Shown: piece after piece, positions 1 through 5,040 of the stretch
Numbering within the stretch: position 1 is the stretch's first letter
Layout of the letters: every line of letters begins with the position of its first letter
Source of the DNA: an uncultured cyanobacterium
Lineage (GTDB): Bacteria > Cyanobacteriota > Cyanobacteriia > CACIAM-69d
Direction of reading: 5' to 3'
DNA: 5,229 nucleotides
NCBI GenBank assembly: GCA_937894105.1
Contig: CALCTI010000540.1
Span: 1-5,229, forward strand
Translations under genes and position numbers: made by a program
The notes under the pieces: generated by a model
The model's database searches: none
What the model was told of the DNA's origin: nothing
What the model saw: only the letters and a program-made list of their open reading frames with translations

Positions 1-84
1 AGGAAGGGGCATGGTTAATCACTCTCTGAAAACAAGCGCACTTGATAGTATCTATATTTTGCGCGCCCTTTAGATCATGACATC

Positions 85-303
85 TTACGGGATTTTGGTA
101 GCGTAATTTATGGTGCGGCCGAGGCGATCGCAATTTCCAGCCTTGACCACCAACCTTCCCCCCCGACCAATCGCCGGAATATCGCCGGAATATTGCTCAG
201 GGGGCTTGCCCTTCTTAGCTAATTGAGTAGCCCTCGGCTCTTCCCGCATTTCTTTCATCAATAGGCTCAATTCATCAATAGGCTCAATTCTTTTCAGCGC
301 CAT
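85..303 (-). CDS. hypothetical 72-residue protein, doubtful gene
   Basis: I do not recognise this protein. It starts with ATG (MALKRIEPIDELSLL), is basic with a charged N-terminal half, and has no signal peptide, membrane segment or known motif. No convincing Shine-Dalgarno sequence precedes the ATG. The frame contains a 17-bp tandem duplication near its start (residues about 6-16) and an 11-bp one in the middle (around the SGDIPAI residues), so each repeat copy is read in a different frame. Without the 17-bp copy the frame would end after about 23 codons; without the 11-bp copy it would run on in another frame to the left edge of the window without a stop. The present reading frame may therefore be a recent accident or a decayed gene. 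It lies on the same strand as the downstream-numbered glycosyltransferase gene, about 100 bp past that gene's stop. Coding status is uncertain. Confidence 0.3.
   Translation of the reverse strand: MALKRIEPIDELSLLMKEMREEPRATQLAKKGKPPEQYSGDIPAIGRGGRLVVKAGNCDRLGRTINYATKIP
170..193. repeat. 11-bp tandem duplication
   Basis: The unit atcgccggaat occurs twice in direct succession, with two further matching bases (period 11 over 24 bp). It lies inside the 72-codon minus-strand frame, and because 11 is not a multiple of three the two copies encode different residues. Confidence 0.9.
254..290. repeat. 17-bp tandem duplication
   Basis: The unit ttcatcaataggctcaa is present twice without mismatch, followed by three more matching bases (period 17 over 37 bp). 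It lies near the start of the 72-codon minus-strand frame. Read on the minus strand, one copy gives IEPIDE and the next, shifted by one base, gives LSLLM. Confidence 0.95.
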
Positions 304-360
304 ATCGACACGCCAATAGTTGCCAAAATCAAAATTATGGCGACTGGGTATGTCATTAAT

Positions 361-378
361 TAAGCTCCAGAGAGCTTA
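361..378 (-). terminator. possible terminator hairpin after the glycosyltransferase gene
   Basis: A perfect 7-bp stem (TAAGCTC with GAGCTTA) encloses a 4-base loop and lies about 30 bases past the glycosyltransferase stop codon. On the minus strand it is followed by ATTAATGA rather than a run of T, so it is at best a weak intrinsic terminator. It could also simply stabilise the 3' end of the mRNA. Confidence 0.35.
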
Positions 379-407
379 CGCAGTGGGGAGCACACGCCCT
401 AGAAAGA

Positions 408-1394
408 TTAACCGAGTCCACTAGTTGTTTCAACCGGATCCCCTTCAGACGAGGAAGACAATGGGGAATTAGAGTTAGACTCTGGGGCGGCGATCGCGGC
501 CACCCCCTCCGCGCCCAACCCCTCTATAGCGACCTGATTCCACCGCTCCGTCACCTTTTCCTTCTCCATCATGGGGTTTTGAATTTCCCACACTTTCAGC
601 AAAATCAAATACTCATAAAACGCCTGCAAAACGCACCAGGTAAAACCCGCTTGCCCGTCTAAAAATCCCCTTAATCCAAAATACATATAAACAAACCGTA
701 AAACGGGGCGAAACGGCACCCGCAAGGATAAATCTTTTAATGCATGGCGACGAGCAATTTCCGTTTCACCAAAGAGTAAATCCTTCCATGCAATCCCTCC
801 GCCCTCCAGTTGTTCAATAGTTTCCCTGGCCTCGTTGGTGGAGTAAGTATTATGTTTCTCAACCCATCGAAAAAAGCCTTTTCCAGAGGTGTAATGGGGA
901 TAGGTTTCTGTTAGGTATCCTGCTTCGCCGTTAATCTCTTCGCGCTCCGTATGCCCATAGTCACTGAACCATGCAGAACCCTTTTTAATCAGTCGCATTT
1001 GATAGCGTGGAAACTGGGTGCTGTGCTTAATCCAGCGGTTCATGAACATCACCCGTTCCGCCGCAAAATAAGCCACCTTATCGGTGTTTCCAATCACCTC
1101 TGAACACTCTTTAAATAGCCCTGGGGTCATTAATTCATCAGCTTCTAAAATATAAACCCAGGGATGTTTCGTGGGCACTTCTTCCAACATCCAAGTGCGC
1201 TGTTTTCCGTGGCTTTTGAATTTATTTTGAACAACGCGAATAGGATTATTTCTTGCGATTTCTTCGGCAATTTCTACGGTGCGATCACCACTAAAAGAAT
1301 CCACAACAATCACGTCATCAGACAGCAACGCCGACTCAATACAGTCCGCAATATCTCTCTCTTCGTTGTAGGTCAGAATATAAATTGAAAACAT
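408..1394 (-). CDS. family 2 glycosyltransferase, WaaE/KdtX-like
   Basis: A 328-residue GT-A fold glycosyltransferase, predicted to move a sugar from a nucleotide-sugar donor onto a glycan acceptor at the cytoplasmic face of the membrane, probably in lipopolysaccharide or exopolysaccharide synthesis. The N-terminus shows the family opening ILTYNEE (residues 6-12), the VIVVDSFSGD nucleotide-binding strand (28-37), SHGKQR (61-66) and the metal-site region WVYILEADE (79-87). That site reads E-A-D where many relatives have D-A-D. The C-terminal part contains the LRGFLDGQAGF segment (241-251) and an aromatic, hydrophobic helix (about 252-269) typical of the WaaE-like group, suggesting membrane association. 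The last 55 residues (274-328) are low-complexity, rich in Glu, Ala and Ser, and lie outside the catalytic domain. The ATG start gives an N-terminus that begins directly with the first beta strand, as in the family; no clear ribosome binding site is visible. The donor and acceptor sugars cannot be read from the sequence. Confidence 0.93.
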   Translation of the reverse strand: MFSIYILTYNEERDIADCIESALLSDDVIVVDSFSGDRTVEIAEEIARNNPIRVVQNKFKSHGKQRTWMLEEVPTKHPWVYILEADELMTPGLFKECSEVIGNTDKVAYFAAERVMFMNRWIKHSTQFPRYQMRLIKKGSAWFSDYGHTEREEINGEAGYLTETYPHYTSGKGFFRWVEKHNTYSTNEARETIEQLEGGGIAWKDLLFGETEIARRHALKDLSLRVPFRPVLRFVYMYFGLRGFLDGQAGFTWCVLQAFYEYLILLKVWEIQNPMMEKEKVTERWNQVAIEGLGAEGVAAIAAPESNSNSPLSSSSEGDPVETTSGLG

Positions 1395-1430
1395 AATAGT
1401 GAAGTGCGCTGAGAGTAGAAGTAAACAGAA

Positions 1431-1465
1431 ACTAATGAATCCGTAAAAACAAACGGAGCATTAGT
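1431..1465. repeat. imperfect inverted repeat upstream of the glycosyltransferase gene
   Basis: ACTAATG (1431-1437) pairs with CATTAGT (1459-1465), and the inner TCCGT (1440-1444) pairs with ACGGA (1453-1457) around an A-rich 8-base loop. One small internal loop (AA against G) interrupts the 12 paired positions. It lies 37-71 bases upstream of the glycosyltransferase ATG. In the minus direction it would form a leader hairpin, an operator-like dyad, or the terminator of a lost upstream gene. The bases after it on that strand are moderately T-rich (TTCTGTTTACTT). Confidence 0.6.
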
Positions 1466-1718
1466 GAAAGATCGCTGGCATCGCTTCACTGAGTCAAGCA
1501 TTTAACCGCATCATCCAGCGTGACGGTAAATATCACCCACATGAGCACAGGGAGTTTTTCAGGATGCCGCTATTTTTATCCCCTAATACGTTGCGTTTAA
1601 TCGCCCAACGGGATTTAAGCCCACATTTTGCTCACCATTCTTACTATCTTGCTTCACATCAATTTTTTACTCATAAATTTAGTGGTTTTTAAGAATTTGT
1701 GACAAACAGATTTATGTG

Positions 1719-1745
1719 GCTAGTTCTGCATAGCTAGTTCTGCAT
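1719..1745. repeat. 14-bp tandem duplication
   Basis: The unit gctagttctgcata is followed directly by a second copy that matches over 13 bases (period 14 over 27 bp). It is intergenic, about 50 bp past the stop codon of the ABC ATPase gene. Confidence 0.85.
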
Positions 1746-1796
1746 GGCCAGCTCGAAGACTGAGGAGGTTGGGTCCCGCTGGAATAAAGCCTTTGG

Positions 1797-2534
1797 CTAT
1801 TTTTTGCCGTTAAAACTGTCCTCAATAATTTTCCCGTCTCGGAAGCACACGGTACGCTGGGTTTGCTTCGCCACACCCGGTTCGTGAGTCACTAATATCA
1901 CCGTAATGCTCTGTTGGTTTAGGCGAGCAAAAATGTCCATCACTTCGGCGGTGGTGGTGGTGTCCAAGGCTCCGGTGGGTTCGTCCGCCAGCAGCACCAC
2001 TGGCTCGTTGACGATCGCCCGAGCGATCGCCACCCGCTGCTGTTGTCCCCCCGATAACTGGTTGGGGCGGTTATGGAGGCGAGTGCCCAGCCCCACCCGT
2101 TCCAAGGCCGCCTGGGCTCGCGATCGCCGCTCCCGCCCGGACACGCCACCGTAAATCATGGGCAGCATCACGTTTTCTAGGGCGCTGAGCTGAGATAACA
2201 AGTGAAATTGCTGAAACACAAAGCCAATTTTGCGGTTGCGAATCAGGGCAAGCTGCTTTTCATTCAAATGGGCCACATCCACGCCGTCCAGGAAATATTG
2301 CCCGCTGGTGGGGCGATCTAGGCAGCCCATTACGTTCATCAGCGTGGACTTTCCCGAGCCGGAGGTGCCCATAATGGCGCAGTATTCCCCCGCGTGGATG
2401 GTCAAGCTAACGCTGTCGAGTGCTCGCACTTCCGTGTTGCCGCTGCCGTAAATCTTGCTGATGTGACTCAGGGCGATCGCCGGTCGCGTCGTCGATACAG
2501 AAGCGGGGGGAGCACTGGACTGCACTTGAACCAT
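1797..2534 (-). CDS. ABC transporter ATP-binding protein, MacB/LolD type
   Basis: A 245-residue nucleotide-binding subunit that would hydrolyse ATP to drive a separate membrane permease. All catalytic elements are present: Walker A GTSGSGKST (residues 56-64), Q-loop Q108, signature LSGGQQQ (160-166), Walker B VVLLADEP with D184 and catalytic E185, D-loop GALD (188-191) and switch His H217. The run MGCLDRPTSG and the FVFQQFHLL segment are characteristic of the MacB/LolD/FtsE branch, whose members extrude macrolides, peptides, lipoproteins or glycolipids together with a FtsX-like permease, often with a periplasmic adaptor. In heterocyst-forming cyanobacteria DevA belongs to this branch, but nothing here shows that role. 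No permease or adaptor gene adjoins it: the downstream side is a 402-bp gap and the upstream side is a divergent gene. About 18 residues precede the conserved domain. The ATG has no clear Shine-Dalgarno sequence, so the exact start is less sure than the identity. Confidence 0.95.
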   Translation of the reverse strand: MVQVQSSAPPASVSTTRPAIALSHISKIYGSGNTEVRALDSVSLTIHAGEYCAIMGTSGSGKSTLMNVMGCLDRPTSGQYFLDGVDVAHLNEKQLALIRNRKIGFVFQQFHLLSQLSALENVMLPMIYGGVSGRERRSRAQAALERVGLGTRLHNRPNQLSGGQQQRVAIARAIVNEPVVLLADEPTGALDTTTTAEVMDIFARLNQQSITVILVTHEPGVAKQTQRTVCFRDGKIIEDSFNGKK

Positions 2535-2645
2535 AGGGGCTTTAGGGGGTGACCATCCCTTAATAAATCTCCCTTTCAGCTTAGCGCGGAAGAAATTCGC
2601 CAGGATATGGTGGGAGTAGATATTGAAATTGATTGAAGTAGCAGA

Positions 2646-2671
2646 CTGAAATAACAGGCTGGAATAACGGG
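2646..2671. repeat. imperfect 13-bp tandem repeat
   Basis: ctgaaataacagg is followed at once by ctggaataacggg, with two A-to-G differences. It lies in the gap upstream of get3d, before the proposed promoter. Its role is unknown. Confidence 0.7.
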
Positions 2672-2735
2672 CTCACGGATCAAGGTTGGGTGATCTTCCT
2701 CGTCCAGCCCATTGCAGCCAATCTTGTTACCAATA

Positions 2736-2763
2736 TTTACAAAGCCGCCAATGTCGTCATAAT
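2736..2763 (+). promoter_or_regulatory. candidate sigma-70-type promoter of get3d
   Basis: TTTACA (2736-2741) and CATAAT (2758-2763) each match five of six consensus bases of the -35 and -10 elements, separated by 16 bp. Transcription would begin near 2770, giving a leader of about 45 bases. The position fits the gene well, but such matches also arise by chance. Confidence 0.45.
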
Positions 2764-2779
2764 GAAAGGGCGAAACAAA

Positions 2780-2799
2780 GAAAGCGGAAAGCGGAAAGC
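2780..2799. repeat. heptamer tandem repeat in the get3d leader
   Basis: The 7-bp unit aaagcgg (or a rotation of it) repeats nearly three times without mismatch (period 7 over 20 bp). It is purine-rich and lies just upstream of the ribosome binding site, inside the predicted leader. Short heptamer repeats are known from cyanobacterial genomes. Confidence 0.75.
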
Positions 2800-2805
2800 A
2801 ACACT

Positions 2806-2809
2806 GGAG
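2806..2809 (+). promoter_or_regulatory. ribosome binding site of get3d
   Basis: GGAG lies 5 bases before the ATG at 2815. It decides between this start and the upstream in-frame ATG at 2686, which would add 43 residues foreign to the family. Confidence 0.75.
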
Positions 2810-2814
2810 CATCC

Positions 2815-4008
2815 ATGCGCGTAATCCTGATGACTGGTAAAGGTGGCGTTGGCAAAACGTCCGTAGCAGCAGCCACTGGACTGCGCTGTGCCGAGCTGGG
2901 GTACAAAACCCTGGTGCTGAGCACGGACCCGGCCCACTCCCTCGCCGACAGCTTTGATATGGAGCTGGGGCACGACCCTCGCTTAGTGCGAGATAACCTG
3001 TGGGGAGCCGAGCTGGACGCACTGCAAGAGCTGGAAGGAAACTGGGGGGCGGTGAAACGCTACATCACCCAAGTGCTCCAAGCGCGGGGGCTAGAAGGGG
3101 TCCAGGCGGAAGAGCTGGCAATCCTCCCCGGCATGGACGAGATTTTTGGGCTGGTGCGTATGAAGCGCCACTATGACGAGAAAGAATTTGAAGTGCTTAT
3201 CATCGACTCGGCACCGACGGGCACCGCGTTACGCCTGTTGAGCTTGCCGGAGGTGGGCGGCTGGTATATGCGCCGCTTTTACAAGCCGTTTCAGAATATG
3301 TCCGTAGCGTTGCGCCCCCTTGTAGAGCCTATCTTCCGACCCCTCGCCGGTTTTTCCCTGCCAGATCGAGAGGTGATGGATGCGCCCTACGAGTTTTACG
3401 AGCAAATTGAAGCCCTAGAAAAGGTGCTGACGGACAATACCCAAACGTCGGTGCGCCTGGTGATGAACCCGGAGAAAATGGTGATTAAAGCATCCCTGCG
3501 GGCCCACGCTTACCTCAGCCTGTACAACGTTTCCACGGATATGGTGGTGGCAAACCGCATTATTCCTGATTCTGTTGACGACGAATTTTTCAAGCGCTGG
3601 AAAGAGCAACAGCAAAAATATAAGCACGAAATTCACGAGAACTTCCACCCGCTGCCGGTTAAAGAGGTGCCCCTCTACTCGGAAGAAATGTGTGGTTTAG
3701 AGGCGCTGGATCGCCTGAAAAACACTTTGTTTGAAGAAGGGGAAGACCCGACGAAGGTTTACCACGAAGAAACCACGTTGCGGGTGGAGCAGCTTGGGAA
3801 TTCGGCGTACAGCTTGGAAATGTACTTGCCGGGAATTCCTAAGGATCAGGTGGATTTAAGCAAGTCTGGCGACGAACTCAACGTGCGCATTGGCAACCAT
3901 CGCCGCAATTTAGTGCTGCCCCAGGCGTTGGCTGCAATGCAGCCGGTGGGGGCGAAGATGGAAGATGATTTCTTGAAAATCAAGTTCGCTGAGCCAGCGA
4001 AAGTTTAA
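2815..4008 (+). CDS. get3d: Get3/ArsA-family ATPase with C-terminal alpha-crystallin-like domain (Get3d)
   Basis: A 397-residue cytosolic ATPase of the TRC40/GET3/ArsA family, often annotated as an arsenite pump ATPase. The N-terminus carries the deviant Walker A motif GKGGVGKT (residues 8-15) with signature lysine K9, followed by switch I STDPAHSL with D38 (36-43), switch II DSAPTGT (131-137) and the adenine-loop region VVANR (244-248). The helical part (about 140-310) includes the segment PEVGGWYMRRFYKPF, a family hallmark in cyanobacteria. Residues about 320-393 form the ArsA_HSP20 alpha-crystallin-like domain seen in Get3d of cyanobacteria and chloroplasts. The CxxC zinc motif of eukaryotic Get3 is absent; C293 stands alone (EEMCGLEAL). 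Unlike classical bacterial ArsA there is one ATPase domain, not two, and no arsB or arsR is nearby, so arsenic efflux is unlikely. A role in handling hydrophobic or tail-anchored proteins is inferred from the family; the true client is unknown. The gene contains no HIP1 octamer. Confidence 0.95.
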   Translation: MRVILMTGKGGVGKTSVAAATGLRCAELGYKTLVLSTDPAHSLADSFDMELGHDPRLVRDNLWGAELDALQELEGNWGAVKRYITQVLQARGLEGVQAEELAILPGMDEIFGLVRMKRHYDEKEFEVLIIDSAPTGTALRLLSLPEVGGWYMRRFYKPFQNMSVALRPLVEPIFRPLAGFSLPDREVMDAPYEFYEQIEALEKVLTDNTQTSVRLVMNPEKMVIKASLRAHAYLSLYNVSTDMVVANRIIPDSVDDEFFKRWKEQQQKYKHEIHENFHPLPVKEVPLYSEEMCGLEALDRLKNTLFEEGEDPTKVYHEETTLRVEQLGNSAYSLEMYLPGIPKDQVDLSKSGDELNVRIGNHRRNLVLPQALAAMQPVGAKMEDDFLKIKFAEPAKV

Positions 4009-4011
4009 GGC

Positions 4012-5028
4012 TTAAAGTGTGGAGCCTAAGTGTTCTGCGAGCTGAATGTAGCGCTGATTAGTTTGCCACTGACGGCATGTGGTTAGCGCTGCATTGCCCC
4101 CGGCGGCTCTCTCAAATCCACAAATTTGGTTGCGGTAAATCTGCCAGGCCTGTTCCGAGTTGCGCAAAAGTCGCGATCGCAATTCCCCATAGTCACCGTT
4201 GCGAAATCCTGCCAGACGGTTCTGCACCTGTTGGTAACGCCGCTGCCGTTGGGTTTCAGAAATGCGATCGCCCGCTGGCACCGCTGGCGAACCGAGCCCG
4301 TCTCGATATCGCTGTAGCAGTCGGGTGCGATCGCGGGTCAGTCGAGCTTTGCAGCCACTGCTGAGCAACGGCTGGAGAGAGCCCCCTTCGGCAGAACTGT
4401 CATAGAATCGGCATTCGCGATCGCGGTAGGCAACCCATGCCACTTGGGAATTGCGCAAAAGCTGCTGACGCTGTTCCGAAAGGTTGGGAAAAAGCCCGCG
4501 GTAGGTGTCATTTAAGCGCTGATTTTCTTGGGTCAACGTTTGAAAAGCACAGCGGTTTAATTCCTGCTGGTTCTGGGGATCGTCACAGCTTAGTTGGGAC
4601 TGGGCTTGGAATTGTTTGACGGAAGATTGCCCAATAAACTGCCCAATCAAAAACTGCTTGGTGAGTGACTGGCGAGCCCGTCGTGATCGAGGAGCGGTGG
4701 GGCGAATATTGCTTTGCCTCACGGGAGAATTGGTTTGGCGGCGCTGGGTGCTGCTTCGGCGCTGGGTTCCCGTTGAAGGGCGGCTGGTTTGGCGCGAGCG
4801 CGGTTGAAAGCGTCGGACATTTCGAGGGCGGCGGCTAGGGGAACTGACTGGCGATAAGCTTGGGCGCGTCACTGATCGCCGTAAAATTTGACGACGCAGG
4901 GGGGCGCGAGAAGAGGGTTCCAGAGCAGTTGGCGTGGCAGCAGAAGCATTAACCTGCGCATAAATACCGGTAATTCCTATTGTTAAAAGGCTAAAAGTTG
5001 CTATTGCAAAATATCTTTGAATCGCCAC
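4012..5028 (-). CDS. secreted LprI/DUF1311-like protein with arginine-rich linker and a second degenerate module
   Basis: A 338-residue exported protein. Residues 1-24 form a signal peptide (IATFSLLTIGITGIYA), with cleavage likely after A24 or A30. Residues 38-148 contain no Asp or Glu, and 41-119 hold 24 Arg among Ser, Thr, Pro and Gln, so this is a disordered, strongly basic linker. Residues 148-241 match the LprI/DUF1311 pattern: C148, C160 (ELNRCA), LNDTY, LLRNSQVAWVAYRDREC with C206, the GGS turn and C226. A shortened second version follows at about 260-335 (LLRNSEQAWQIYRNQICGF with C303, then C318). Family members include lysozyme inhibitors of the LprI type, so a periplasmic or surface role such as wall-hydrolase inhibition or wall binding is possible but not shown. 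The start is GTG; a stop codon lies 8 codons upstream in frame and no ATG intervenes. It converges on get3d, leaving 3 bp between the stops, and follows the Uma2 gene by 7 bp. Confidence 0.85.
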   Translation of the reverse strand: MAIQRYFAIATFSLLTIGITGIYAQVNASAATPTALEPSSRAPLRRQILRRSVTRPSLSPVSSPSRRPRNVRRFQPRSRQTSRPSTGTQRRSSTQRRQTNSPVRQSNIRPTAPRSRRARQSLTKQFLIGQFIGQSSVKQFQAQSQLSCDDPQNQQELNRCAFQTLTQENQRLNDTYRGLFPNLSEQRQQLLRNSQVAWVAYRDRECRFYDSSAEGGSLQPLLSSGCKARLTRDRTRLLQRYRDGLGSPAVPAGDRISETQRQRRYQQVQNRLAGFRNGDYGELRSRLLRNSEQAWQIYRNQICGFERAAGGNAALTTCRQWQTNQRYIQLAEHLGSTL

Positions 5029-5034
5029 AGAACA

Positions 5035-5040
5035 CTCACC
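5035..5040 (-). promoter_or_regulatory. probable ribosome binding site for the GTG start of the LprI-like gene
   Basis: On the minus strand GGTGAG lies 6 bases before the GTG at 5028 and matches the 3' part of the Shine-Dalgarno consensus (GGTGA). It overlaps the stop codon of the Uma2 gene, which allows coupled translation of the two genes. Confidence 0.5.

Larger units (their letters stand above)
1395..1796. other. 402-bp gap between two minus-strand genes
   Basis: This region separates the ABC ATPase stop from the glycosyltransferase start, so it should hold the latter's leader and promoter; I could not identify a convincing -35/-10 pair. It contains an imperfect dyad near the glycosyltransferase end and a 14-bp tandem repeat near the ATPase end. 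On the plus strand a frame stays open for 74 codons (1468-1692) but its first ATG is at 1564, leaving only 42 residues. The translation is His- and Phe-rich (for example RLIAQRDLSPHFAHHSYYL) and matches nothing I recognise, so it may be a gene remnant or chance. I see no tRNA, insertion sequence or strong terminator here. Confidence 0.6.
2535..2814. other. 280-bp gap between divergent ATPase genes
   Basis: The ABC ATPase and Get3d genes diverge from this region, so it should contain both promoters. A plausible plus-strand promoter and ribosome binding site for get3d are listed separately; no convincing promoter for the ABC gene was found. At 2551-2634 a short plus-strand frame ends in a protein-like run (QLSAEEIRQDMVGVDIEID, then TGA) with no suitable start. 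It could be the remnant of the 3' end of a lost gene. The frame of get3d stays open up to 2686, but the 43 additional residues are Arg/Lys/Gln-rich and do not belong to the family. Confidence 0.55.
124..4424. repeat. nine HIP1 octamers (GCGATCGC), dispersed
   Basis: Palindromic GCGATCGC occurs at 124-131, 490-497, 2023-2030, 2120-2127, 2473-2480, 4173-4180, 4264-4271, 4327-4334 and 4417-4424. The coordinates given here span the first to the last site; the repeat is not continuous. This octamer is highly over-represented in many cyanobacterial genomes and supports the taxonomic assignment. Three sites are in the ABC ATPase gene, four in the LprI-like gene, and none in get3d. Confidence 0.9.

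Noticed and set aside
11..73. Plus-strand 20-codon frame near the left edge, open up to the window start
   Set aside because: Too short to judge and without a ribosome binding site or recognisable protein; it may be chance.
1164..1388. Plus-strand open frame opposite the glycosyltransferase N-terminus
   Set aside because: It lies entirely antisense to a conserved catalytic domain and has no recognisable protein features.
1719..1745. CRISPR-like or attachment-site repeat
   Set aside because: It is only two adjacent copies of 14 bp without spacers, cas genes, integrase or tRNA; a simple tandem duplication explains it.
1786..1806. Possible terminator (AGCC-TTT-GGCT followed by a T run) on the plus strand
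   Set aside because: The stem is only 4 bp with a 3-base loop, it overlaps the end of the ABC gene, and no plus-strand gene precedes it convincingly.
2686..2814. In-frame N-terminal extension of get3d by 43 residues
   Set aside because: The added residues are Arg/Lys/Gln-rich and unlike the family, which begins at MRVILMTGKGG; GGAG sits 5 bases before the ATG at 2815, and the candidate promoter lies inside the extension.
2576..3022. 148-codon minus-strand open frame overlapping the start of get3d
   Set aside because: It is antisense to the conserved P-loop region of get3d and its translation is a Cys/Pro/Arg-rich sequence without family features; a shadow of the real gene.
2815..4008. Arsenite efflux pump ATPase
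   Set aside because: There is only one ATPase domain, no metal-binding cysteine cluster, a C-terminal alpha-crystallin-like domain, and no arsenic genes nearby; Get3d fits better.
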